60,422 nt of DNA, taken from contig NZ_RYFF01000035.1 in assembly GCF_004138165.1 (NCBI RefSeq), forward strand, positions 1-60,422, read 5' to 3'. Below, piece by piece: positions 8,355-18,451 of this stretch; position 1 is the first letter of the stretch; every line of letters starts with the position of its first letter. Position numbers and translations under genes: made by a program. The DNA is from Candidatus Chloroploca sp. Khr17. Lineage in GTDB: Bacteria; Chloroflexota; Chloroflexia; Chloroflexales; Chloroflexaceae. Under the pieces are notes generated by a model. That model did no database searches, had not been told where the DNA came from, and was given only the letters and a program-made list of their open reading frames with translations.

Positions 8355-9158
8355 ATGCGTTCTTTTGTTATGTTAATGCTAGGGTTCCTCGTTGCGCTTG
8401 GTGGCTGTGGTTCGTTTGCCTCGACGACGGATCAGCCACCCCGCCCAACCGCGACGATCGCTCCGCTCTTTACCGGCCAGGTGCCAACGATTCCGCCGGC
8501 GCTCTTCCCAACGGCGCCCCCTCGCCCTACCCGGATTGTCACTGATCCGCCCCGTGAGATGGCGACCCGCCAGGCTGAGGCGAGTCGCGATGCCTCCAGT
8601 CAGTTTTTGACGGAGTTTGTCATCTTTGATGATCAATTCGCCCCCGGTTGGGGCGTTGGCGAGAGCTGGAATATGCAAATTCAACTGCAAAATCAGTTTG
8701 CAACCTCGGGCCGCACGGCGCTCCAGGTGACGCCGTTGCAATATGGCTTCCGTGGCCTCTTCTTTGCCAATGGCCCCCAGGGTGGTGTCTATCCTCGCGC
8801 TGAGGTGCTGGGGATGCGCTTTTATGTCAGCGGTGGGGCCAATGTCCTTGAGCCTGATAGCCTCATTGTTCGGGTGATGGGCAGTAATCGCTATCCCTAC
8901 CATGTTCAGGGTGATACGTCGGTGCGCTTGCCTGAACGTGGTGCCGATCAGACGCTGGTCTTTCCTGAACTTGGCTTGAGCCAGTTTGGCTTGCGCCGTG
9001 CTCTCGAACCTGGTGAATGGGCTGAAATTGAGGTCTGGCTCGATGGTTACGATCAGGTAGACTATACCTATGTGACGGGTCTTGTGCTGATGAATGATGC
9101 ATCCTATGTCAAGACCTTTTATGTTGATCGAGTGGTGCTGTTACTGCGCCGTTCCTAG
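8355..9158 (+). CDS. Secreted lipoprotein of the EPS locus, unknown function
   Basis: A 267-residue protein from ATG 8355, preceded by GAGGTGAGG. The N-terminus is a signal peptide with a lipobox (VALGGC, Cys about 18). A Pro/Thr-rich linker follows, and then a beta-rich domain of about 170 residues beginning VIFDDQFAPGWGVGESWN. This opening and the region around FYVSGGANVLEPDSLIVRVMGSN resemble carbohydrate-binding or jelly-roll modules found next to glycosidases; that assignment is inference. It ends 24 bp before the GH51-like gene, so the two secreted lipoproteins are probably co-expressed. Confidence 0.7.
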   Translation: MRSFVMLMLGFLVALGGCGSFASTTDQPPRPTATIAPLFTGQVPTIPPALFPTAPPRPTRIVTDPPREMATRQAEASRDASSQFLTEFVIFDDQFAPGWGVGESWNMQIQLQNQFATSGRTALQVTPLQYGFRGLFFANGPQGGVYPRAEVLGMRFYVSGGANVLEPDSLIVRVMGSNRYPYHVQGDTSVRLPERGADQTLVFPELGLSQFGLRRALEPGEWAEIEVWLDGYDQVDYTYVTGLVLMNDASYVKTFYVDRVVLLLRRS

Positions 9159-9182
9159 CTCTCTCTAGCGAAGGGGTTTTTG

Positions 9183-10868
9183 ATGAAAGATAGATCGATC
9201 TGGTTGTTGGGCGTGCTGCTGTTGTGCAGTCTGCTTGGTTTGCAAGCTTGTGGCAGCCAAGCCGCTCAGGTTGCGCTCTCCCCTATCCCTGTTGATGCGT
9301 CGCCAACCCCACTCGCGCCGTCAGAGCCGGCGTTACCCTCAGAAGCAGCGCCCGCTCCCTCCCCGGTTGATTACGATGGCACGCTTCAGTTTGATGCAAC
9401 AGCCTCGGGGCGGGCGATCGATGCGCGCCTCTTTGGTACCAATGTGCCTGCCTGGCTCAATCCGAATGGGTTGGCTGATCCGACCTTGATTGACCGCACG
9501 ATCACTGCGGGTACAACGGTGATCCGGATGCCCGGCGGTAGTTGGAGCAATCACTACGACTGGCTGGGTTGCCAACTCGGTGACGAGGCGAACTGTTACT
9601 GGACCTGGGCCGCCCAGCCGATTCATTTCCTTGAACTGTTGACCCGCGTTGATCAGCAAGGGATGTGGACGATCAATTTCAATGGGACGTCACAAGAAGC
9701 TGCGGCGCTGGTGGCTTTCTTTAACGCCTTGCCCGATGATGTGCGTCCGATCGGTGTCGATCGCCGAGGCCGCGATTGGAAGACCGTCGGCCACTGGGCG
9801 CAACTGCGCGCTGACCTTGGCTATCCCGAACCAGTGCCGATCAAGCTCTGGGAAATCGGCAACGAAATCTATGGCGGGAAAGAAGATGTTGGCAAAGGCT
9901 GCACCCCCTGGGGCTGGGAAGAGGGTGGCTGGACCTGTGATGGCACCGAGTATGTGCTGGGACGTGGTGAAGGCGCTGAACGTGACGAGGGCTTTCTTGA
10001 TTTTCGCAATGCGATGCAGGCCGTTGATCCTACGATCCTCGTTGGGGCTGTTGGCGTCCCGTTCCAGGATGATTGGAATAACTGGGGCAATGATGTGATC
10101 GCTGCGGCGGGTGATGCGATGGATTTCTATGTTGTTCATCAGTATGCCTACTATGAACTGCCACCCTCGATCCAAGAACCGCTCGCTGAACCCCAGCAGA
10201 CCTGGCAGGCGATCGTCGCTGATGTCCACGCGGCCTTCGACCGCTATGCCGGTGGCCGCCGTGTCCCGATTGCCGTCACTGAATACAATCTCTTCTCGTT
10301 CCAGGATTTTGATACCGAACGCTGGATGACACGGGCGATCAATATGCTCCATCTGGCTGATACCATCGGGCAGATGGCCGTGCATGGTGTCGCTATGGGC
10401 AACCAGTGGAATCTTGCCAATGGTGAGACCGATAGCTTTGGCAATTATGGCCTGCTTGATGCGGGCAGCCTCGAACGCTACCCACAATATTATGTCTTCC
10501 CACTCTGGACGAACTTTGGGAACACGCTGTTGCCTATCGAGTCGTCGTTTGATGCCGCAACAACGCTCAGTGCCTATGCCGGACGCAAGGATGAGCGCAC
10601 CCTCACGCTGCTGGTCATCAACAAGCAGGGCCAGGCGCAACGTGCGTTGATTGCCCTTGATGGTATCGCTGAGGTCATCGGTGGACGAGTTGATGTGGCG
10701 TCGGCTGACTCACTCGAGGCGATGCAGGTGCGTTGGAATGGGGTGGCTGATCCCGCGAATGATCTGAGCGATGCGCCTCCAACCGAGTTGACCGGGCTGA
10801 GCAGTCGCTTTATCTACACGTTTGCCCCATACTCTATAAGTTTGTTACAGATCGATATCCGACCTTGA
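9183..10868 (+). CDS. Lipoprotein glycoside hydrolase, GH51/alpha-L-arabinofuranosidase-like
   Basis: A 561-residue lipoprotein (lipobox LQAC, Cys 23) with a Pro/Ser/Ala-rich linker to about residue 63 and then a clan-A (beta/alpha)8 glycosidase. The probable acid/base glutamate is in LWEIGNEIYG (E228) and the probable nucleophile in VAVTEYNLF-type IAVTEYNL (E367). The C-terminal part (about 455-561) is beta-rich, as in GH51 enzymes. It likely trims or remodels the exopolysaccharide made by this locus at the outer face of the membrane. The substrate is not known. ATG 9183 is chosen over the adjacent TTG at 9180 because of its spacing from the AAGGGG sequence. Confidence 0.82.
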   Translation: MKDRSIWLLGVLLLCSLLGLQACGSQAAQVALSPIPVDASPTPLAPSEPALPSEAAPAPSPVDYDGTLQFDATASGRAIDARLFGTNVPAWLNPNGLADPTLIDRTITAGTTVIRMPGGSWSNHYDWLGCQLGDEANCYWTWAAQPIHFLELLTRVDQQGMWTINFNGTSQEAAALVAFFNALPDDVRPIGVDRRGRDWKTVGHWAQLRADLGYPEPVPIKLWEIGNEIYGGKEDVGKGCTPWGWEEGGWTCDGTEYVLGRGEGAERDEGFLDFRNAMQAVDPTILVGAVGVPFQDDWNNWGNDVIAAAGDAMDFYVVHQYAYYELPPSIQEPLAEPQQTWQAIVADVHAAFDRYAGGRRVPIAVTEYNLFSFQDFDTERWMTRAINMLHLADTIGQMAVHGVAMGNQWNLANGETDSFGNYGLLDAGSLERYPQYYVFPLWTNFGNTLLPIESSFDAATTLSAYAGRKDERTLTLLVINKQGQAQRALIALDGIAEVIGGRVDVASADSLEAMQVRWNGVADPANDLSDAPPTELTGLSSRFIYTFAPYSISLLQIDIRP

Positions 10869-10894
10869 TTGAAACGTACCATCGCGCACGCCCC

Positions 10895-10923
10895 AAAAAG
10901 AGCCAGCATTGCTGGCTCTTTTT
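10895..10923. terminator. Bidirectional terminator, shared-core palindrome
   Basis: A perfect 13-bp stem with a 3-nt loop: AAAAAGAGCCAGC, ATT, GCTGGCTCTTTTT. A-run and T-run flank both sides, so it can terminate transcription from both the glycosidase gene and the convergent adaptor gene. Confidence 0.9.
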
Positions 10924-10932
10924 GCAATCAGC

Positions 10933-10990
10933 CCACGAAGGAAAACGGGGGCGTGGGGGAACTTGGTTCCCCCATTTTTAGCGTAGCCCT
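10933..10990. repeat. Dispersed 58-bp repeat, copy 1
   Basis: About 55 of 58 bases are identical to positions 30675-30732. It includes an 8-bp stem hairpin (GGGGGAAC, TTG, GTTCCCCC at 10955-10973) followed by a T-run and ends in GCGTAGCCCT. Confidence 0.85.
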
Positions 10991-11017
10991 CACAGGTCTC
11001 CAAGACCTGTGAGGGCT
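10985..11017. repeat. Perfect 15-bp palindrome related to the dapA-family terminator
   Basis: Arms 10985-10999 and 11003-11017 around a CCA loop. The AGCCCTCACAGGTC half is shared with the hairpin at 59719-59753. No T-run follows in either direction, so it is more likely a mobile or REP-like palindrome than an ordinary terminator. Confidence 0.75.
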
Positions 11018-11041
11018 CATGCGTCCAGGTGGGGCATGGTG

Positions 11042-12631
11042 TTAGCGCGGCAATACTTCGCCAGCTACAACATCTCCTTCGACAAGACCGCGGAGAATCT
11101 CGACTTGACTGGGGGTGACAATGCCTGTGACAATCTCAAGGCGCTGTTCGGTATCACCATCAACTTTATTCACGAAGGAGCGATCTCGTGTGACAATCAC
11201 TGCTTCAGGTGGCAACCAGAGCGCATTGGCAACGCGCCCGAGCACAATCGTCACCTCAGCAATATCACCGACACTCAGTTCGACACCGGGCGCTTCGTAG
11301 CTAATGGCATACTCACTGCTCAGGAAGGCATCATTCGTTGGGAGGCGACCGGGCACACGCGTCACCACGCCCGAAAAGACCTGCCCAGGATATCGGACAA
11401 ACTCGATTGCTACCGCTTGACCAGGCAACAAACTGGTTGTGGTTCCAAGCGGATCGAGGGCAACTGGCTCTTCAACAATGATCTCGCGGCTGCTATTATT
11501 TGCCAGCATAATCACAGGACTGGCCGCACGAACTGCGATCCCTGGCTCGGCCTCTAAGGCCACGACCTGACCGGTCATTGTCGCAATCAGGCGACGACTT
11601 TCAATCTGCTGTTCCAAACGGATCACTTCGGCTTGGCTGCGCGCAATTTGCTTGGCGAGTTCGGGATCAGTCTGGGCCTGTTGACGTGCCGCCTCGAGGA
11701 CGATCTGGGCGCGTGCCACAGCCTGTTCAGCCTGGGCAACATCAAAGGGATCAGGTCCCGCCAGCAAACGATCAAGGTCAGCCTGGGTTGCCGCCACGAC
11801 AGCCTCAGCGCGACTCACCAGCGCGACTTCATTCGACAGGGCCGTATCGTAGGCAATGCGGGTTCGGCGCACTTCATCTTCGGCTACCCGCAAATCTTCG
11901 CGAGCCTGGAGGGAAGCGTTGCGGGTGGTCTCATTCGGATTTTTCTCAAACTCAATCTGCGCTGCAGCAAAACGCTCTTGGACAAATGTCAGGCGTTCGA
12001 CCGCCGTTTCCATCTCACGGAGGGCCTGATTCTTGACTTGTGAGGCCTCGTTGCGTACATTGGCGAGATCAGCCTCGGCTTGTTGTAGCACGGCGCGTGC
12101 CCGCGAAATCTCATCGGGCCTAGCCCCACGCTGAGCGCGGGCTAATTCGGAACGGGCCGCATCAAGATCAACCTGGGCCTGGCGCACTTGTGTTTGCGCA
12201 GTAGCTCGCGCACGCTCAAGCGCAACGCGATCCTGCTCGTAAACCACACGAGCCTGGCTCAACTGGGCATTTAGGTCACGTGTATCGAGTTCAGCCAGCA
12301 ACTGACCTTGCTCGACCATCGCCCCCACTTGCACAAAAATTGCTTTGAGCACCCCGTCTTCGGTAAAAGCCTGCCCCTGTTGAACCTGAACAACCCTGCC
12401 TTCAAGGGCTAGTTCGTTGACGATTTCGCCACGTCGCACGGTGAAGAGGGTTCGTTCTGGTTCGGCGACGCTGGGTGTGGGTGTGGGTGCGGTGGGTGTG
12501 GGTGCGGGTGCGGTCTCACTCCCACCGGCGGCTGGCGTCTCGGTGGGTGGCGGTGGCGGTGGGGGGGTGGCAACCGCACATGCCCCCAGAAACAGGGCCA
12601 ACGTTAACAAAAAGAGCAATCTGAAATGCAT
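11042..12631 (-). CDS. Periplasmic/extracytoplasmic adaptor lipoprotein (HlyD/RND-MFP family)
   Basis: A 529-residue protein from the ATG at 12631 (GGAG 7 nt upstream), with a lipoprotein signal peptide ending in FLGAC (Cys about 17). A Pro/Thr-rich linker follows. It then has a biotinyl-lipoyl-like half (EGRVVQVQQGQAFTEDGVLKAIFVQVGAMVEQGQLLAELDTRDLNAQL), a very long coiled coil (about 130-330), the second lipoyl half (TGQVVALEAEPGIAVRAASPVIMLA) and a beta-barrel plus membrane-proximal domain. Such adaptors join an ABC or RND transporter; none is encoded beside it. It sits inside the polysaccharide locus on the opposite strand, so a role in export is possible but unproven. Confidence 0.85.
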   Translation of the reverse strand: MHFRLLFLLTLALFLGACAVATPPPPPPPTETPAAGGSETAPAPTPTAPTPTPSVAEPERTLFTVRRGEIVNELALEGRVVQVQQGQAFTEDGVLKAIFVQVGAMVEQGQLLAELDTRDLNAQLSQARVVYEQDRVALERARATAQTQVRQAQVDLDAARSELARAQRGARPDEISRARAVLQQAEADLANVRNEASQVKNQALREMETAVERLTFVQERFAAAQIEFEKNPNETTRNASLQAREDLRVAEDEVRRTRIAYDTALSNEVALVSRAEAVVAATQADLDRLLAGPDPFDVAQAEQAVARAQIVLEAARQQAQTDPELAKQIARSQAEVIRLEQQIESRRLIATMTGQVVALEAEPGIAVRAASPVIMLANNSSREIIVEEPVALDPLGTTTSLLPGQAVAIEFVRYPGQVFSGVVTRVPGRLPTNDAFLSSEYAISYEAPGVELSVGDIAEVTIVLGRVANALWLPPEAVIVTRDRSFVNKVDGDTEQRLEIVTGIVTPSQVEILRGLVEGDVVAGEVLPR

Positions 12632-12837
12632 ACACGAACTCCGAACCATGACCACAGAGTTAGGACTGCTATAGTCAAAACAAGAAAGCTTGCTGGTTGT
12701 CACAGCCTAGCTTGTATCTTATCATTAGTGTACCTCAAGCGCGAGTCGGATGGTGACAGATACGCACCTTTTGTCGTCTGAATGACAAACTTTTTAACAA
12801 GCATGTCGCGCTTTGCAACTCGGTGTACATAGCGATC

Positions 12838-12846
12838 TGGTATAGT
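12838..12846 (+). promoter_or_regulatory. Putative extended -10 promoter of second Wzz-like gene
   Basis: TGG-TATAGT lies 51 bp before the ATG at 12897. TGG followed by a -10-like hexamer recurs elsewhere in this window (39699, 47877). A TTGCAA at 12813 is 22 bp upstream, too far for a normal -35, so the extended -10 would have to suffice. Confidence 0.4.
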
Positions 12847-12896
12847 GATATGATAGGGATGGAACTAGTGATGGATTTTGAACGAGGATTGAGCGT

Positions 12897-13949
12897 ATGC
12901 TGCGTCTAATCACCTTGCGTTTTCTTGAAACAATTTTTCGTAACTATCGCCTCTATATATTGATTTTGGTCGCTGCCTTGCTTGCCGCTCCGGCGATCTT
13001 CTTTCTGATCCCACCCAATTATCAGTTGCGCGGTACCGTCTATGTGCAGCGTGACTCGTTGCTGACGTCGCTCTCTGATGTTACCCAGGTGACGCAATAT
13101 ACCAGCCCCTCACAGGCCACGCTCTCTGAGGTCGTCTCGCTGATCTATACCGACTCGTTTGCGAGTGATGTGCTCAAAGAGACCTCTCTGCGCAACAATG
13201 TGCTTGCTGAAGGCCGTTTTCGTGAACGTGCGCTGCGTGATTATCGCGACGCAATGATGGTGATGGCCGAAGGTGTGAATATTGTTGTCTTTGTTGCAAC
13301 GCATCCTGATCCTGTGCTTGCGCAACAAATGGTCAATGAAACCATGAATGCCTATGTCGACTGGCGGATGACCTTTGAGCGTACTGATAGCGAAGTGGCG
13401 CGCGATTTCTTTGCGGATCTCATTGTTCGTTATGAAGAAGACCTCGCCCGGGCGGAACGGGCCTTGTTTGACTATCTGATGCTGTATCCTGACCCGATCC
13501 GTGGCGAACGCCCGTCTGAGGAGGTCTTTGAAATAAATCGGCTGCAGTCGCTGGTTGCTCAGGCGGCAAATCGACTGGCCGATGCGAAAGATAAGGAAGA
13601 GAATGCCCGCCTATCGCTCGCTAAAGTGAATAGCGAGGCCTTGCAACGCTATCTGGTGATTGACTCGCCCGCGATTCCTACCCAGCCGCCTTCTCTGCTG
13701 CGACGAGCCATCTTTGTGTTTGGTGGTTTCCTGGCAGGTGGCTTCTTCCTAATCCTGGTCCATATTATCCTGTTGATGCTCGTTGATCGGGCACTCTACT
13801 TTCCGACAGATGTGCAGTATGGTTTGAAGGCACCTACGCTTGCGATGGTTCCGCTGATCCAGCATCGCTCATCCAGCAACATGCGGGTCAGTTCATCTTC
13901 ACGCTCTGATCCTGGTGCCGCAGGTGCGGTTTCGCCTGTGAAGAGTTGA
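12897..13949 (+). CDS. Wzz-like polysaccharide chain-length / co-polymerase membrane protein (copy 2)
   Basis: A 350-residue paralogue of the protein at 3217, with membrane segments at about 18-37 and 265-288. It has the same start (LRFLETIFRNYRLYILILV versus LRFIETLLRHRWLHLLPVV) and the same extracytoplasmic motif YPDPIRGERPSEEVFEINRLQ. The central region is coiled-coil-rich. It is followed 21 bp later by a GT2 glycosyltransferase gene and may serve a second polysaccharide or a different chain length. Confidence 0.8.
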   Translation: MLRLITLRFLETIFRNYRLYILILVAALLAAPAIFFLIPPNYQLRGTVYVQRDSLLTSLSDVTQVTQYTSPSQATLSEVVSLIYTDSFASDVLKETSLRNNVLAEGRFRERALRDYRDAMMVMAEGVNIVVFVATHPDPVLAQQMVNETMNAYVDWRMTFERTDSEVARDFFADLIVRYEEDLARAERALFDYLMLYPDPIRGERPSEEVFEINRLQSLVAQAANRLADAKDKEENARLSLAKVNSEALQRYLVIDSPAIPTQPPSLLRRAIFVFGGFLAGGFFLILVHIILLMLVDRALYFPTDVQYGLKAPTLAMVPLIQHRSSSNMRVSSSSRSDPGAAGAVSPVKS

Positions 13950-13970
13950 TCAAATAAAGCAGGTTCTGGC

Positions 13971-15161
13971 ATGGATATTGTCCTCACGCTCCTCCGCGCC
14001 GGTTTGCTCGCTTCTGATCTGATCCTGGCCGTCCTTGTGGCCTATTTGCTCTTGTTGACCGCTGCGGCATTCTTTGCGCCGCGCTTGACCCCGCAACACG
14101 GTGGTGCTCCACGCCACCGTTTCGCTTTTTTGATCCCTGCCCATAACGAAGAGCAGTTGCTGCCCGAGGTGCTCGCGAGCCTCCATCAACTCGATTATCC
14201 GCACGTGTTGCGCCAGTTTTTTGTCGTGGCCGATAATTGTACCGACCGTACCGCCGAGGTGGCCCGATCCGCCGGGGCCATTGTCTACGAACGCCACGAT
14301 CAGACGCTGCGCGGCAAGGGCTATGCGCTCAATTGGCTGGTCGAACAGATCGCTATCCGCAATGAAACCTATGATGCCGTCGTCATCCTTGATGCCGATA
14401 CGGTTGTTTCGCCTAATTTCTTGCGGGTCATGGATGCTCGTTTTGCTCGTGGCGAACGCGTCATCCAGTCCTATTATGCCGTCCGGAATGCCGAAAGTTC
14501 GTGGAGTACCTCCCTCCGTGCGGTGGCATTGATTGTTTTGCATTTTCTGCGCCCCCAGGGGCGCATGGTGCTCGGTGGTTCGACTGGTCTCAAAGGCAAT
14601 GGCATGGTCTTCGCTACCGATATTGTCCGCCGTCAGCCGTTTACCGGTGGCCTGACTGAGGATATTGAATACCATATGGAACTCATCCTTGATGGTGAGC
14701 GCACCATGTTTGCCCCCGATGCCGTGGTCTGGGCCGAGATGCCGAATACGCTTAAGGCCGCCGATTCACAGCACGCACGCTGGGAACGAGGGCGGGTCGA
14801 GATGGTGCGCCGTTTTGTGCCGCGTCTCTTGCGTGAGTCGCTTCAGCGCCGCGATTTTATGCTCTTTGATGCCGCGATAGAGCAACTGATCCCGCCCTTT
14901 TCGGTGTTGGCAGGGGCTAGCGCCGCCGCGCTTGGGGCCGGTGTTGTGCTGCGCAGCCGTCCGGCGGTGATCATTGGCACAGCCCTGATCGGCGGGCAGG
15001 CCGTCTATGTCTTGGCGGGCCTCGCTATGGCAGGTGCTTCGCCAAAGCTCTATCAGGCGCTCGTGTATGCACCAGGCTTGGTGGTCTGGAAGATCTTGCT
15101 CTATCTACGCGTGCTCTTTGGGGCCGGCCCCAAAGCCTGGGTGCGTACCACCCGTAACTGA
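13971..15161 (+). CDS. Family 2 glycosyltransferase, membrane-bound, processive type
   Basis: A 396-residue protein with an N-terminal membrane helix (about 7-35), then a GT-A domain. Motifs seen: IPAHNEEQLLPEVLASL, VADNCTDRTAEVA, ILDADTVV (DxD), GLTEDIEYHM (TED) and QHARWERG (the QxxRW-type motif of processive beta-glycan synthases). Two or more C-terminal membrane helices follow (about 305-375). It likely polymerises or adds sugars from an NDP-sugar at the membrane. The specific glycan is unknown. Confidence 0.88.
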   Translation: MDIVLTLLRAGLLASDLILAVLVAYLLLLTAAAFFAPRLTPQHGGAPRHRFAFLIPAHNEEQLLPEVLASLHQLDYPHVLRQFFVVADNCTDRTAEVARSAGAIVYERHDQTLRGKGYALNWLVEQIAIRNETYDAVVILDADTVVSPNFLRVMDARFARGERVIQSYYAVRNAESSWSTSLRAVALIVLHFLRPQGRMVLGGSTGLKGNGMVFATDIVRRQPFTGGLTEDIEYHMELILDGERTMFAPDAVVWAEMPNTLKAADSQHARWERGRVEMVRRFVPRLLRESLQRRDFMLFDAAIEQLIPPFSVLAGASAAALGAGVVLRSRPAVIIGTALIGGQAVYVLAGLAMAGASPKLYQALVYAPGLVVWKILLYLRVLFGAGPKAWVRTTRN

Positions 15162-15167
15162 GGAGAA

Positions 15168-15220
15168 GTTCGTGTACGTGGAAACAGCCAGCTTAGCTGG
15201 CTGTTTCCACGTACACGAAC
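15168..15220. terminator. Long perfect palindrome between GT2 gene and groESL
   Basis: A perfect 25-bp stem (15168-15192/15196-15220) with loop TTA and the shared core GCCAGC/GCTGGC. It lies 7 bp after the GT2 stop and likely ends that operon, shielding groESL. There is no strong terminal T-run outside the stem. Confidence 0.75.
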
Positions 15221-15234
15221 AGAAATCCACCATT

Positions 15235-15261
15235 CTGGCACTCAAAACAAAAGAGTGCTAA
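15235..15261 (+). promoter_or_regulatory. Second, imperfect CIRCE element (HrcA operator) upstream of -35
   Basis: CTGGCACTC, 9 nt, GAGTGCTAA. The right arm is a perfect CIRCE half and the left arm matches 7 of 9 positions. It ends 8 bp before the -35 of the groE promoter. Two CIRCE operators flanking one promoter suggest tight HrcA repression. Confidence 0.75.
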
Positions 15262-15269
15262 AATACCCC

Positions 15270-15298
15270 TTGACAAAATCCCCCCGCTTGAGTATTAT
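15270..15298 (+). promoter_or_regulatory. groESL promoter, sigma-70 type
   Basis: TTGACA (15270-15275), 17-bp spacer, TATTAT (15293-15298). The predicted start of transcription is near 15305, just before or in the downstream CIRCE. Confidence 0.85.
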
Positions 15299-15307
15299 AC
15301 ACAACGG

Positions 15308-15334
15308 TTAGCACTCGTGCTTGATGAGTGCTAA
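15308..15334 (+). promoter_or_regulatory. CIRCE operator (HrcA binding site)
   Basis: A perfect consensus inverted repeat: TTAGCACTC, 9 nt, GAGTGCTAA. It covers the likely transcription start of groESL. The hrcA gene is not in this window. Confidence 0.97.
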
Positions 15335-15376
15335 CACTTCTCACGTCAGTCAAGTCAGTAAGATGGAGGGATAACG

Positions 15377-17361
<1,985 letters not shown>

Positions 17362-17376
17362 GAGGTTCAAGCGCCG

Positions 17377-17415
17377 ACACAAAAACACGCCAGCAAAGCT
17401 GGCGTGTTTTTGTGT
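17377..17415. terminator. Bidirectional terminator after groEL, shared-core palindrome
   Basis: A perfect 18-bp stem (17377-17394/17398-17415) with loop AAA and core GCCAGC/GCTGGC. A and T runs lie inside the arms on both sides. It sits between convergent groEL and sppA. Confidence 0.9.
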
Positions 17416-17431
17416 GCCGAGGATGTATGTT

Positions 17432-18451
17432 CTAGGGTGCCCAGCGATACTCTAGTTTCACTGGCTCACGCTCGGTCAGTACCCGCAAGCCCAGCGGATC
17501 AACTGGTTGTTGCGGGGCGCTCAGCCGACTCAAGAGCAGGCTGCGTAACGAACTGCTCTGCGTATAGCGTACGACCAGCGCGGTCTCGAGGCCAGCGAGT
17601 TCGCGCGCCCCGGCGATGGCTTCGTCGAGGTTGCCCAGTTCGTCAATCAGGCCCAGCTCGAGCGCCTGGTTGCCGGTGTAAATGCGCCCGTCAGCCAGTT
17701 CGCGTACCCGAGCCTCGTCCAGGCCGCGCCCCTCGACAATGACCTGCACAAAGCCATTGTAGGCCTCGTCAACAATGGCTTGCAGCACGGCGATCTCTTC
17801 TGGCGTGGCTTCGCGGGTCGATGACCCAATATCTTTGAGCTCGCCACTTTTGTAGACAATGCTCTGCAAGCCGAGTTTCTCAAAGGCCCCTTCGATGTTG
17901 ATGGTCGAAAGGATGACCCCCAGGCTGCCCGTCAATGTATCGGGGTTGGCATAGATGCGGTGGGCCGGTGCGCTAATATAATAGCCGCCACTGGCTGCGG
18001 TTGATCCCATCGAGACAACCAGAATCTTGCCTTGCTCACGCAAGGCACGGAGTTTCTCGTGCAACTCGCTGCTTGCCACCACACCTCCCCCGGGGCTGTC
18101 CACGCGCAAGACGACAGCCTTGACGCGATTGTCGCTGCTCGCCTGGCGGATCTGGCTCAACAGTTGTCCCTGCGAGAGTTGCAGGCTAAACGGGTCGGCG
18201 GCTGCGCCAATGGCCCCACTCACCTCAATAATCACAATGCGATCGGTGCCTGAACCTTCCACCAGTTGTTCTTCCCAGGGTGGTGAAGCGATTGGCCCGA
18301 TGCTGGTGTTGCTGCTGCCCGCAGCAAGCAGCAAAGCGAACCCGCCGAGTGGCAAGAGCGCACAGGCAAAAATAATCCCAAGAATGATCGAGACCGCAAT
18401 GATCCAGCCCCGCGCGGCTGGCTTTTGCGGTGCTGGTTGTTCGACAGACAT
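17432..18451 (-). CDS. sppA: Signal peptide peptidase SppA (S49 family)
   Basis: A 339-residue membrane-anchored serine protease with one N-terminal membrane segment (about 13-46). The catalytic serine lies in STAASGGYYISAPA and the general-base lysine in YKSGELKDIGSSTREATPEE, the short (Bacillus-type) S49 arrangement. It degrades remnant signal peptides or membrane-protein fragments. Its ATG directly abuts the TAG of the upstream aminotransferase gene, so the two are probably translated from one message. Confidence 0.93.
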   Translation of the reverse strand: MSVEQPAPQKPAARGWIIAVSIILGIIFACALLPLGGFALLLAAGSSNTSIGPIASPPWEEQLVEGSGTDRIVIIEVSGAIGAAADPFSLQLSQGQLLSQIRQASSDNRVKAVVLRVDSPGGGVVASSELHEKLRALREQGKILVVSMGSTAASGGYYISAPAHRIYANPDTLTGSLGVILSTINIEGAFEKLGLQSIVYKSGELKDIGSSTREATPEEIAVLQAIVDEAYNGFVQVIVEGRGLDEARVRELADGRIYTGNQALELGLIDELGNLDEAIAGARELAGLETALVVRYTQSSSLRSLLLSRLSAPQQPVDPLGLRVLTEREPVKLEYRWAP

